This document shows positions 6,941-15,476 of a DNA stretch of 53,921 nucleotides, one piece after another. Positions within the stretch are counted from its first letter, which is position 1; each line of letters starts with the position of its first letter. Below the pieces are notes generated by a model. It saw only the letters and a list, made by a program, of their open reading frames with translations. It did not search any database and was not told where the DNA came from. The stretch spans positions 1 to 53,921 of the forward strand of contig CAJXOU010000013.1 in the NCBI GenBank assembly GCA_913057645.1. The letters run 5' to 3'. The translations under genes and the position numbers were made by a program. Source of the DNA: an uncultured Rhodobiaceae bacterium (GTDB lineage Bacteria; Pseudomonadota; Alphaproteobacteria; Parvibaculales; Parvibaculaceae).

Positions 6941-7483
6941 TCACACGACTGCGAGCGCGCGATGAGGAGCGGCGGGGAGAACGGCGCGGACGATATCGCC
7001 GGGTGAGACGACGCCGCCTGTTACCACAATGCCCATGATCCCGGCCTTGCGTATGAGGCTTCCTCCGGCGTCCCGCTCGAGCACTGCGGCCATGAGACCA
7101 GGTAGAAACTCGTCAAGTTGCCGGCAGGGATTACGCAGGCCGGTCACTTCCACGACAGCCTCGTTGCCGATGGCGAGCCGCGTGCCCGCAGGAAGAGACA
7201 GGAGATCGATGCCTTGCGTGGTGATGTTTTCACCCATGTCCCCGGGTTTCACCTCGAAACCCTGCCGTTTTAGTTCTGCGTGGAGTTCCGCATGGATGAG
7301 ATGCACCTGACGAAGATTGGGCTGGGCGGGATCGCGCGCCACACGCGAGAGGTGCTGCACGGTGACACCGTTATGCGCATCGCCTTCGACGCCAAGGCCC
7401 CGAATGAGACGGATCGAGGCTTCGCGCGTTTTGCCGAATGTATGAGTGCCGCTTCGGGCGACCGCTTGAACACTTGCTGTCAT
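6941..7483 (-). CDS. MOSC-domain protein
   Basis: This 180-aa protein is a single MOSC domain, as in YiiM and the C-terminus of molybdenum cofactor sulfurases. It shows the beta-rich pattern GVEGDAHNG, PGDMGENITTQGIDLLSLPAGTRLAIG and the conserved cysteine in LRNPCRQLDEF (about Cys119). MOSC proteins handle the molybdenum cofactor or N-hydroxylated substrates. The exact substrate is not clear here. A GGGG ribosome binding site precedes the ATG. It appears monocistronic, with no partner flavin or ferredoxin domain attached. Confidence 0.88.
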   Translation of the reverse strand: MTASVQAVARSGTHTFGKTREASIRLIRGLGVEGDAHNGVTVQHLSRVARDPAQPNLRQVHLIHAELHAELKRQGFEVKPGDMGENITTQGIDLLSLPAGTRLAIGNEAVVEVTGLRNPCRQLDEFLPGLMAAVLERDAGGSLIRKAGIMGIVVTGGVVSPGDIVRAVLPAAPHRALAVV

Positions 7484-7908
7484 CGTTCCCCGCCGAATGC
7501 CGGTTCACAGATAGCACAAGGCGGCCTGCATCAGCATGAAATCGTGGCCTCAGGGGATCGCATTCCGGCGATTACATAACTCGACTTAATTCCCAGTGAC
7601 TTAGCGAGGGTCGTTGCGAAAATTGGTAACAGAGCAGAACGAAAGACCGTTGCGAGATCGGTCTGGGGTACCGGGATCTGTCCCGGCTGACATGGAGGCA
7701 AGCACAGGGCATCTGCAAATCCGGCGACCTCACGAGCCCCCCACTCTGCACACAGGTCCATGCCGATTTGCCGGTCTGCTCTGTCTTTCTCCGGTCCGCC
7801 ATTCCGGTAGCCCTCCCCGAGGTCGACGATGCGGATATGCGAACCCCACGCAGCGCGACCTCGGGGGCTTTCGCTCATGCTCCCCAGGAACGGCAAGCGA
7901 GTAAACGA
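7484..7908. other. 425-base gap with no supported gene
   Basis: Open frames on both strands here (for example 7531-8154 on the minus strand) lack family features or convincing ribosome sites and overlap the zinc-ribbon gene. I see no EcfG promoter, no tRNA and no clear inverted repeats that would mark ends of an insertion sequence. Confidence 0.5.
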
Positions 7909-8415
7909 ATGTCGCATGAACCCCAGTACGCCATGCACGCCTATCGGGCGCATCAAGGCAGATCGGAAACACCGGTGAGCCGTTCCCGTCCGGTCATGGA
8001 GATGATCGACTCGGACGAATTCTGTCGCGAGTTGCTGGAGAAGGCCCGCTGGCCTAACGGTCCGGTCTGCATGAATTGCGGAGCGCATGGTGCGGCCAGC
8101 CGTCTGACAACACGTCCTGGCCTGTGGACGTGCAAGGCTTGTCGCCGCTGCCAATACAGCGTTACGTCAGGCACGCAACTGCATCGCTCCAGGTTGCCGG
8201 TATCGGCATGGGTGAAGCTGTTCTACGCCATTCAAATTCGCAATCAGAGCTTGACGGCATCTCAGGTCAGCCGACGGTTCAACGTTGCCTATCTGACGGC
8301 AAAGAGCATGCTCAAGCGGATCGACGCCATGAAGCAGGAAATGCCGGACATGGCGATGCGGCTCGAGCAGCAACTGCGCGATCTGGCGAACAGGCCCGCC
8401 GCGGGGCCTCGCTGA
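7909..8415 (+). CDS. IS1595-type transposase N-terminal domain protein lacking the catalytic domain
   Basis: About 168 aa. The central part (about residues 25-90) matches the zinc-ribbon that opens IS1595/ISXO2 transposases: a PVCMNCG knuckle, then WTCKACRRCQYSVTSGTQLH. A helix-turn-helix-like stretch follows (FYAIQIRNQSLTASQVSRRF ... TAKSMLKRI). The DDE/DDN nuclease that should follow (about 150 aa) is absent, and the gene stops cleanly after a short Gln/Arg/Ala-rich tail. Either it is a decayed element or a domesticated DNA-binding protein. Several starts are possible: 7909, or 7996 just before the ribbon. The upstream frame is open to 7768. Confidence 0.7.
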   Translation: MSHEPQYAMHAYRAHQGRSETPVSRSRPVMEMIDSDEFCRELLEKARWPNGPVCMNCGAHGAASRLTTRPGLWTCKACRRCQYSVTSGTQLHRSRLPVSAWVKLFYAIQIRNQSLTASQVSRRFNVAYLTAKSMLKRIDAMKQEMPDMAMRLEQQLRDLANRPAAGPR

Positions 8416-8466
8416 CGAAGGCAAGGTGAGGCGCGCTCGTCGCCGCGACATCTCCGAAAATAGTAT

Positions 8467-8913
8467 CTAGAGGGTGTCGTTGCGTTCTGGCGGCGGCGCG
8501 GGAAGAAGTGGATAGGCACCCTGATAGTTTTCCAGCGGGCGATATTCCGTATCCGGATTTTCAATCAGCTCTTCTTCATCTGGACCATCGGCCCAGGCTG
8601 CGATGCCCGATGCCATGTCCCTGATCCCGACCGCAGCGCGGCCCAGAAGCTCGCGGCTTGCCTGGCAGGCAAGCGGCTCGCGATCACAAAACCCCCGCGT
8701 GTCTCGCGCTGCATGCGAGACGACAATCTGTGCGTTGGTGAAAGTGGAAAGCTTGCCCGTGATGTCCGGCTCTGCGATCTGCGCGGTGCCTTCCATGTAG
8801 TTCGCAGGCATGAACCTGGGCTCCACTTCCGCCTGCTCTACGGGTTCGACGAGCTTGATTGCGTGGCCGACAAGGACCATGACGACCAGAGATTTTATCG
8901 CGAATTTGATCAT
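8467..8913 (-). CDS. Exported or membrane-anchored protein, DUF5330-like
   Basis: This 148-aa protein has an N-terminal hydrophobic segment (residues 3-20) and a central stretch GFCDREPLACQASRELL resembling the two-cysteine motif of the DUF5330 family known from Hyphomicrobiales. The C-terminus is proline-rich (LLPAPPPER). Function is unknown. The two cysteines could form a disulfide in the periplasm. The start has an AGG at suitable distance. It lies next to two receiver genes on the same strand but 90 bases apart, so an operon is uncertain. Confidence 0.7.
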   Translation of the reverse strand: MIKFAIKSLVVMVLVGHAIKLVEPVEQAEVEPRFMPANYMEGTAQIAEPDITGKLSTFTNAQIVVSHAARDTRGFCDREPLACQASRELLGRAAVGIRDMASGIAAWADGPDEEELIENPDTEYRPLENYQGAYPLLPAPPPERNDTL

Positions 8914-9003
8914 TGCAGCCTGACCTCGTTTTGGTGAGGTAGGCCAAATGTACCACCTTTCAACTCGTTAAGAGCGTCGAAACTGGTGGAAAGCTGTTGA
9001 AGG

Positions 9004-9378
9004 TCAGGCGGCGTCTGCCTGTCCCAAAGCGGAACGCAGGAAGTCCGTGATCTTGTCGATCTGCACGGGTTTGCGGAAGACGGCGACCGCGCCGCAATCG
9101 GCAAGGCTCGCGTAGTGGTAGGTTTCGCTTTCCGCGGTCATCAACATCACGATGACCTTGTGGTTCAGATTGCGCGCCGCCTCCGCCACGCGAACGCCGT
9201 CCCAGCCGGGCATGTTAACGTCGAGCATTAAAATGCGGGGACGTTCGCTGGCAATCAGTTCGATTGCCTCATGTCCATCCCGGGCCTCGATGACGTCGAG
9301 GTCATTCGAGCGGAGAAACTCCGACATTTCCTGCAGCTGGACGGGGTCGTCGTCGGCGACAAGAACACACGCACGCAT
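9004..9378 (-). CDS. Stand-alone response-regulator receiver domain
   Basis: This 124-aa protein is a CheY-like receiver only: acidic pocket DDD (9-11), phospho-acceptor Asp53 in LMLDVNMPGWDG, Thr81 and Lys103 in FRKPV. It has no output domain, so it acts by protein contact or as a phosphate sink. GGAG precedes the ATG. It is followed at 9519-9902 by a second single receiver on the same strand, and both lie downstream of the TadG-like gene. No cognate kinase is adjacent. Confidence 0.93.
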   Translation of the reverse strand: MRACVLVADDDPVQLQEMSEFLRSNDLDVIEARDGHEAIELIASERPRILMLDVNMPGWDGVRVAEAARNLNHKVIVMLMTAESETYHYASLADCGAVAVFRKPVQIDKITDFLRSALGQADAA

Positions 9379-9518
9379 TTGTCACTCCACACGAAAGAAG
9401 GGCGGCACCGGTGCCGCTGTGCTGCCTCATCAAACGCCAGTCGGCTTAACCGCTGGTAAACCCGCCGTTCCGCTGCGAGATTCATCTGTCGACTTTTGTA
9501 AGGCGCGGAGGAGGCCCG

Positions 9519-9902
9519 TCAGGGCCGGGCCAGAGCGGGACCGGAAAGCAGCTGGTCCATATCTCCTGACGTGAAGGGCTTGTTCAGGGTTCCGAGCAGG
9601 CGGATGTCGTGTGCGACGCTCAGGGATGCGCCGGCATCGAGCAGATTGTCCCGTGCGCCCGACATCATGATCACCGAAATCTCGCCCTTGCGCGGATTGT
9701 CCGCAAGCGCGAGCAGAGCCTCGAACCCGTTGAACTCGGGCATATGCACATCGAGCATGATGAGGTCGGGCTTGAACTCGCCGACAAGCGTCGCGAAGTC
9801 CGCGCGGCCTTCCCGCGTGCGGGTCTCATAGCCGCGATGCCTCAGCGCCTCGGCGCATTCCTGGGAAAGGTCGTCGTCGTCGTCGTAGATGAGCGCGCGC
9901 AT
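9519..9902 (-). CDS. Second stand-alone receiver domain
   Basis: This 127-aa protein is a receiver with an acidic cluster YDDDDDL (residues 6-12), phospho-acceptor Asp51 in LIMLDVHMPEFNGF, a Ser in MMSGA and the conserved Lys in LNKPF. It has no output domain. The ATG at 9902 has AGGA eight bases upstream. The ATG at 9908 sits too close to it. Similarity to the receiver at 9004-9378 is only at family level, so this is not a recent duplication. It lies between that receiver and the TadG-like gene, and the three may be transcribed together. Confidence 0.9.
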   Translation of the reverse strand: MRALIYDDDDDLSQECAEALRHRGYETRTREGRADFATLVGEFKPDLIMLDVHMPEFNGFEALLALADNPRKGEISVIMMSGARDNLLDAGASLSVAHDIRLLGTLNKPFTSGDMDQLLSGPALARP

Positions 9903-9998
9903 ATCCATTTCCTGATTTCGAGCCTATCCGGTTCTAACCCGGACAATCGTAATCGTGTGAACCGGTTTGAAGAATTGCGTGCGCCGGCCGCATATCTG

Positions 9999-11684
9999 TT
10001 AACCCACCAGAACCGGCGCGCGGCATTTCGCACCGTGAACGATTATGTCCATTGCACCGAGTTTGACGCCGAGCGTCGTGAGAAGGGAGTCGAGGACCGT
10101 ATCGAGGGACGTGAGCGCGCCGCCGACGGCGCTCATAAGGGTTGAAAGAATAGTCGAGAGCCCTGGAATGGAGATGCCGACCAGAGTTACCTGCTGGATT
10201 GTCAACGCTCCCCCTAGGCCAGACAGGATATTCGAGTCCGAAGAGATTGTCTTGATCGTGGCGCTATCGACGTCCGTTTGCGTGAAAGCAATGTCGGTAG
10301 GCCCATGGGACGCAAGTTGATGGGAGCCGCTTGCTTTCAGATTCATCACAGGGACGGTTGCCAAACCTATATTGAGTTCGATCGTTGCAATCGTCGGTGT
10401 CGTGTCGCTTTCCGTTCCATATCGCGCGTCGGTGGCTCCTGTGGTTCCTGACAGAACGGTGACGGTGCTGTCGGAGCAGGGAATGCTGGCAACGGTGGCT
10501 GTCCCTTCGGCCGCGGTAATGTAGACCGGCACGGCAATCTGGGAGTCGACGAGAGAGAGAATGCCGGTGTCGATCACGGCATTCAGCTGAATCTCGATTT
10601 GCGACGTCTGAACGCTGTCACCAACCTTGCCCACCGCCATATGCGCCATGGGCGATCCAACGCTAATGGTGCCTGATACCGAAGCGAGCGAACCGAGATT
10701 GACGTCGGTGTCGAACCCCACGACCTCGCCTTCGCCCGCCACCATCGCGGTCCCCGTCAGGATGTCGTAGACGTTGAACGGAACATTATCGCCGGCTGAA
10801 GAGCCGATGGACCCGATCACACGGTTCACGAAAGGCGTAGCATCAAGGATCTGGTCGAGAGGCACGGTAACGTTTTCCACGGGCGACAGCGCCGTCTGCA
10901 GTGCGACCTTCGCCACGGAGGGGTCTCCCTCGAAGCTTTCCCCGTTCAACACATCGACGGCGGCCGCAACAATGTCGCCGATCGCGACCTCGGTATCGAG
11001 CAGGTCTCCATAGGTGTCCGATCCCGCCTCCAGCCCAACCTCGACGGCGAGCGCGTCGAGAAATTCAAGCGCATCGATGTTGGCCGCGGCAAGCGCGTTG
11101 TAATCGACAAGCGACAAGTTCAGCGTCGTTCCCAGAAGGCCGCCAAGTATCTGATTGGCGAGACCTTCATTGAGTTCCGCCAGCCGTGTTCCCGCGGAGA
11201 ACGACACGGTCTTCACATAAGCTGCCGTTGCCTCCGCGTCGATCGCGGTGAGACTTCCGAATCCGAAAAGACGCGCGAAATAGGTTGGTGAAGAGGCTGC
11301 CTTGCGAACGCGCACGGCATTGATATCCGCTTCGTCGATTCCGCCGCCCTCGGCGATAAAACGGCTGGAAGCCTGTTTCGACGGATCTGGGTCATAGACG
11401 CCGCGTGCGACTTCGGTGCCTGCAGTCTGAAAACCGTTGATGTCGAAAATCGTCTCAGCCGCAGTTTGCGTCGCTTCCTGCGACTGCAACTGACGTACCG
11501 CACCGAGTGCAGCCGCGTCGGTTGCGGCTTGAAGATCGCGCCGCGCATAGAGCATGGCGCCCGTATCGATCACGATCATTGCAACGGCGAGGGCAAGAAT
11601 GAGCGCTCCCACCGCCATGACGGATATGACGCCACGCTCGTCTCCTGCGAATTGCCGCAGAAGAACTCTCAGCGGTTGCGGCAT
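9999..11684 (-). CDS. TadG-like pilus-assembly/surface protein
   Basis: This 561-aa protein begins with the TadG N-terminal domain: FAGDERGVISVMAVGALILA forms a pseudopilin-like membrane helix, followed by the ARRDLQAATDAAALGAVRQL motif seen in most TadG-like proteins. The remaining 480 residues are a Ser/Thr/Val/Gly-rich beta-type region, probably periplasmic or surface-exposed, ending in four cysteine-poor repeats of short hydrophobic strands. GGAGG precedes the ATG at 11684. The frame is open 60 bases further up. It lies 3.8 kb from the Tad operon and on the opposite strand, so linkage to the pilus is by family only. Confidence 0.82.
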   Translation of the reverse strand: MPQPLRVLLRQFAGDERGVISVMAVGALILALAVAMIVIDTGAMLYARRDLQAATDAAALGAVRQLQSQEATQTAAETIFDINGFQTAGTEVARGVYDPDPSKQASSRFIAEGGGIDEADINAVRVRKAASSPTYFARLFGFGSLTAIDAEATAAYVKTVSFSAGTRLAELNEGLANQILGGLLGTTLNLSLVDYNALAAANIDALEFLDALAVEVGLEAGSDTYGDLLDTEVAIGDIVAAAVDVLNGESFEGDPSVAKVALQTALSPVENVTVPLDQILDATPFVNRVIGSIGSSAGDNVPFNVYDILTGTAMVAGEGEVVGFDTDVNLGSLASVSGTISVGSPMAHMAVGKVGDSVQTSQIEIQLNAVIDTGILSLVDSQIAVPVYITAAEGTATVASIPCSDSTVTVLSGTTGATDARYGTESDTTPTIATIELNIGLATVPVMNLKASGSHQLASHGPTDIAFTQTDVDSATIKTISSDSNILSGLGGALTIQQVTLVGISIPGLSTILSTLMSAVGGALTSLDTVLDSLLTTLGVKLGAMDIIVHGAKCRAPVLVG

Positions 11685-11956
11685 CCTTTGGTCCTCCGAT
11701 GTTCCCGCCCCAGCCGGAAACACTGCCTCGCGAGCGAGTGCCACTCTACGTCATAACTAGAGTTCCGAGAGGTTAGCGAAGATTTAAACCGAAATCTTCC
11801 GGATACGCACCATGCGCACCTGGAAGCACGCTTCTTAAGTTCCGGCACACAAATAGACATAACGCCACACCTCCTCATACGCCCCTGTTTTAGAAAAAGA
11901 ACAGGGAAAAGGCAGCATTCGGTCTCGCCGAACTGCTGAAAGGAATGGAGGAACCT

Positions 11957-13042
11957 GTGTCGGGAAGAGCTCTGGTCAGTTCCATCGTCTGCCTCGGTCT
12001 CGCGGGTTGCGTCACCGACAAGATTTCCATGTCGTCGGAAGTGGGGGGCAGTGGTGGCAGCAGCGTCGTTTCCGCCCGGGCCAATAATTCCGGCGGCAGC
12101 GGATTTGGCGGTGGCGACGCCGGTTCCGGGCTCGGCGTAACCGGCGATGGGGGTGTTCTGGACAATGTTGTAGGCACGGACCCGGTCGGCGGCTTCGTCG
12201 AAGACGCACTCGGCGCAGGCAATCCGGTCAGCGCCATCCTGGGATCCGGGAGCGACGGGCTGGTGCCCTCCGCCGCGGCCGCGCTTGCCGGCGACCCGAA
12301 CGCCGAAATAACGGGCCTCGGCGTTCTGGGAAGCGGTGGTCTCGTATCCGACCTCGCAGGCACCGATCTCGTCGGCGGGTCTTTTGACACGGGTGGCGTA
12401 CTCGGCGCGAGCATCGCTGGAGGAAACGACGGGCTGCTCGGTTCTCTGCTGAATGGCCAGCTTTCGAGCCCTCCGCTGGCGCCCGTGGCCGGTCCCGTCG
12501 CTTCAGCGTTGCCGGCCGATGCTCTCAATGGCGCGTTGTCTCAGGTCCCTGCCCTCGGTGTGACCGGTGAGGGCGGTCTTGTCGCCGATCTGATCGGCGT
12601 GGACCTCGTTGGGAATCTGGTCGGCCAGAACACGCCGCTTGGAGGCGGAAACACCGGACAACTGGGCGCACTTGTCCCGACCGAGGAGGCGCCGCTCGGC
12701 TATGTCGGTGAAACTTCGGCCGGGCTGCTCAATATCGTTGCGGGATCGCAGGGAGCACCGGTCGACGGTGGCAGCGCGCTTGCCCCCGCCATCCCCGTCC
12801 TTGAGAACATTCTCGGCAGCGGGGCCAGTGTCGTTGGTGGTGTCGCGGCGCCCGTCACGGGTGCTCTCGGTTCCACTCCTGTGATTGGCGACATCATCAG
12901 CGGTCCTTCCTCTTCTGCTGCCGCGCCGGCCGCATCTTCAGGCAATAGTGCGCCAGCGTCTCCGGTCGGTGGCGCCCTCGCCCCTGTTACCGGGACGCTC
13001 GGCAGCGTGCCGATCGTCGGCGGGCTTCTCGGCGGAAGCTAG
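11957..13042 (+). CDS. Glycine-rich repeat lipoprotein A (new three-member family in this window)
   Basis: The 361-aa precursor has a lipoprotein signal ending LGLAGC (Cys18), a Gly/Ser linker, and then at least three copies of an approximately 50-residue module. The module starts LGVTGEGGLVADLIG-like and ends GGNxGxLGxL-P-like; copies start near residues 58, 118 and 198. A Pro/Ser/Ala tail carries two VxGALGSTPVIGD-like units. The composition is almost free of aromatic and charged residues. Paralogs lie at 31657-32439 and 33649-34521. GTG at 11957 has GGAGG at good distance; the ATG at 11945 does not. It converges on the TpsB transporter gene. Function is unknown; a surface-anchored fibrous or adhesive role is inference. 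Confidence 0.8.
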   Translation: MSGRALVSSIVCLGLAGCVTDKISMSSEVGGSGGSSVVSARANNSGGSGFGGGDAGSGLGVTGDGGVLDNVVGTDPVGGFVEDALGAGNPVSAILGSGSDGLVPSAAAALAGDPNAEITGLGVLGSGGLVSDLAGTDLVGGSFDTGGVLGASIAGGNDGLLGSLLNGQLSSPPLAPVAGPVASALPADALNGALSQVPALGVTGEGGLVADLIGVDLVGNLVGQNTPLGGGNTGQLGALVPTEEAPLGYVGETSAGLLNIVAGSQGAPVDGGSALAPAIPVLENILGSGASVVGGVAAPVTGALGSTPVIGDIISGPSSSAAAPAASSGNSAPASPVGGALAPVTGTLGSVPIVGGLLGGS

Positions 13043-13096
13043 GTCCGGCCCATACCAACCCCCCGGGGCTCTTGAGCTTCAAGGCGCCTCAAGCGG

Positions 13097-13124
13097 AAAG
13101 GCCCGGCAACTTTGCCGGGCCTTT
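13097..13124. terminator. Bidirectional intrinsic terminator
   Basis: AAAGGCCCGGCA (13097-13108) pairs perfectly with TGCCGGGCCTTT (13113-13124). It separates the convergent lipoprotein A and TpsB genes, with TTT after the stem on both strands. Confidence 0.88.
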
Positions 13125-13143
13125 CTTGCATCACTTCTGTTCT

Positions 13144-14820
13144 TCAGAAGCGCACTTCGAACGACAGAAACAGGCGCGGATCCTTGTTGCTTTGCGAGAT
13201 CGGCGTGCGATTGATGGGTTTGTCGATCTCAATGCCGACCGAAAGCCAGCGCCTGTTGGAAAAGGTTACGCCGAGACCGGTCGAGAAGAGCCGTGCATCG
13301 CCCTGCCGATCGACATCCGTGTTCCAGGCATAGGCGTGGTCGAGAAACGTATAGGGTGTGACGGACCAGCCGCCAAACATTTCCACGTCGAACCGGTAGC
13401 TTGCCTGGATCGAAGTGCCAAGCCCGCTGTCGCCGCTGATTTCCGAGTTGTTGTAACCTCGGGCGAAGCGCGCGCCGCCGAAGCTGATTTCCTCCGAACT
13501 ATACAGGGAATCGGGACTGTACTGCCCTTCAACGCGCAAGCTGAGCAGCAGCCTTTCCGTCGCCGCGTAGTTCACCGTCGCTCCGCTCTGCACCTTGAAG
13601 AAATTTGGCGTGGCACCGAGACGCGAATGCAGCGTATTGTCCGGCCCACCGTCGAAGATCGAAAAACCTCTGGTGATGCGCAGATGCGAACCGAGAGACA
13701 CGCGTTCGCCGATCTGCGTAGCGTAGCTTCCACCCAGATGCGCCGCGCGGATCGCGTCCTTGCTGAACGTAACGCCGTTCAGTTCGTTTTCCGCGTCGGT
13801 GAAGTAGGCGCCAATGAAGGTAGTCAGCGTTTCCTTCGTCGCACGGATCACCGGATAGCTGAGTAGAAAATCGGCCTGGGTGCTGGTGCTGACAAGTTCG
13901 ATCCCGGGTGGCAGGTCTGGCTGTTCCGAACTCGCATAGGCAACGCCAGCCGATGCGCGCAACCCATCGGTGCCGATGAAGGTCGAGAAGGCGCCGCGGA
14001 AATATTGCTGCGTATCGATTTCGGGAGTCGCAAGCGCGGTGATCGAAAACTGGTCGCCATATCCGAAGATGTTGTTGATATTGCCCGTGAGGTAGGCCTG
14101 AAACGGCGAGTCGTCGAGATTGGCGCGGTTGTCGACAGCCGTGGATGCCGTGAACGTGTCGCTTTCAACCGTGAGCGCGAGTGTCGCCGCGCCGGAATAT
14201 ACGTCCATTGATTTCAACTGGCCGCCAAGCGTTACGCCTGGAATATCGCTGATGAGAAGCAGGTAGCGTTCCAGCGTCTCCTTGCGTAATGGAATTTCCG
14301 AAACGATCCGGCGGCTGAAGCCCTCGACCATCTTGCGGACGGCAGGATCCGCGGCCGTGATCTGGATTTCGCCGACATAGCCCTCCACGATACGCACGAT
14401 CAGCGTGCCGCCCTGGATGACCTGCACCGGAATATAAGCGCGACCGAGCGCATATCCTGCCTCATCGTAGAGCTTGTTGGCCCGGTCGAGCGCTGCACGG
14501 AGTTCACCTGCCGTAATCTGGCGATTCAGAAGTTCATCGAACTGCGCTGCCAACTGCGCATCGTCAATGACGCTGGCACCTACGATCCGGACCTTGGAGA
14601 CCTTGAAGTTCAGCACCTTTTCCGAACCGTCCGGCAGACCGAGGTCTTCTTCCAGTTCGGGCGCATCGCGTTCCTCGAGTTCGGGCGCCGGCGGCGGCGG
14701 CGAAAGAACGGTCCCCGGAGCCGGCGCGTTCAGCGGACTGGCGCTCTGCGCAAAGGCCGGGTGACAGATCAGTGCAAGGCCGGACACCGCCAGTAGAAGT
14801 TTGCTCGCATGCCGGTACAT
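13144..14820 (-). CDS. ShlB/FhaC/HecB-family TpsB outer-membrane transporter
   Basis: This 558-aa protein has a signal peptide (ending about AFAQS, residue 26), a Pro/Glu-rich linker, POTRA domains (about residues 65-210; FKVSKVRIVGASVI and GGTLIVRIVEGYVGEI) and a 16-strand beta-barrel with the conserved FARGYNNSEISGDSGLG segment and a C-terminal Phe. TpsB proteins export large TpsA exoproteins by two-partner secretion. No TpsA (hemagglutinin-type) gene is in the window. The nearest possible client is lipoprotein A, which converges on it and is not a typical TpsA. GGGAGA precedes the ATG at 14820; the frame is open 36 bases further. Confidence 0.92.
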   Translation of the reverse strand: MYRHASKLLLAVSGLALICHPAFAQSASPLNAPAPGTVLSPPPPAPELEERDAPELEEDLGLPDGSEKVLNFKVSKVRIVGASVIDDAQLAAQFDELLNRQITAGELRAALDRANKLYDEAGYALGRAYIPVQVIQGGTLIVRIVEGYVGEIQITAADPAVRKMVEGFSRRIVSEIPLRKETLERYLLLISDIPGVTLGGQLKSMDVYSGAATLALTVESDTFTASTAVDNRANLDDSPFQAYLTGNINNIFGYGDQFSITALATPEIDTQQYFRGAFSTFIGTDGLRASAGVAYASSEQPDLPPGIELVSTSTQADFLLSYPVIRATKETLTTFIGAYFTDAENELNGVTFSKDAIRAAHLGGSYATQIGERVSLGSHLRITRGFSIFDGGPDNTLHSRLGATPNFFKVQSGATVNYAATERLLLSLRVEGQYSPDSLYSSEEISFGGARFARGYNNSEISGDSGLGTSIQASYRFDVEMFGGWSVTPYTFLDHAYAWNTDVDRQGDARLFSTGLGVTFSNRRWLSVGIEIDKPINRTPISQSNKDPRLFLSFEVRF

Positions 14821-15476
14821 GTTCTCTCCCTCACTCCAGGATTCCCTGAACCGCATGGTACAAAGCGGGGAGGATCAACAAAGAAGAGTACTGTATTCAA
14901 TTTGAGTAACACGGAACTCTCCGTAACTGCTTGTCGATCAATGTAATCCTCGTTCGACTGACGTTTGATTCATGCCATTACATTTTCATTCGATATCTCG
15001 CACACACATGCCCCCGTATTTCCTAGGTTCTTCCAAGGGGTTGAGGAAAATATCTGAGTCAATGGAACCCAATCCGTGTGAGTCTGTTTAAGGACTTGCG
15101 GAATAGTACTGGAACAGAACGAGTTGCATGGAAAACTCAGGTAATGGCCACAATGGAGGAGTCCGTCGCTCTCTGCCGAACGTGGCGGACATGCTCCTTG
15201 GCCTGCCTTTCACAAAGTAGGTCAACGCTGCTGAACTATTTGATATGTAAACAAGTATCACGGAGTGGCGCTTCGCAAAACAAACCCGTCTCCCTTAAGT
15301 AGAACGGCCAGTTTCCAGCGGTGAGTTCAAATCAAGTGAGGGATGTTAGAACTTTATTGACCAGGTTGATTCGTAGAATGGGCGTCCCCGCGAGGAGAAA
15401 TTGAGGGGTGCGTCTTGGGTGGCGCAGAAAGAGGGCAAAGGGGCCCGGCTTCTGGACCGGGTGGAGGGAGAGTGGG
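14821..15476. other. 656-base AT-richer gap between tpsB and the Tad operon
   Basis: This divergent intergenic region has lower GC than its neighbours and must contain the promoters of tpsB and cpaB. A GTG-started frame at 15078-15302 has no recognisable features. At 15064-15088 GGAAC-N16-TGTT resembles an EcfG site on the plus strand with one mismatch in the -10, but it lies about 390 bases from cpaB. The length suggests extensive regulation or a small RNA. I cannot identify one. Confidence 0.45.

Noticed and set aside
7531-8154. A 207-aa minus-strand frame across the MOSC/zinc-ribbon gap
   Set aside because: Low-quality composition, overlaps the zinc-ribbon gene, and shows no recognised domain or clear start.
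9447-9470. Possible EcfG promoter upstream of the receiver at 9004-9378 (GGAAC-N15-GGTT on the minus strand)
   Set aside because: The spacer is 15 bases instead of 16-17 and the -10 has a mismatch.
15078-15302. A 74-aa GTG-started frame before the Tad operon
   Set aside because: No family features, poor start context and codon use unlike the neighbours. Treated as part of the intergenic region.
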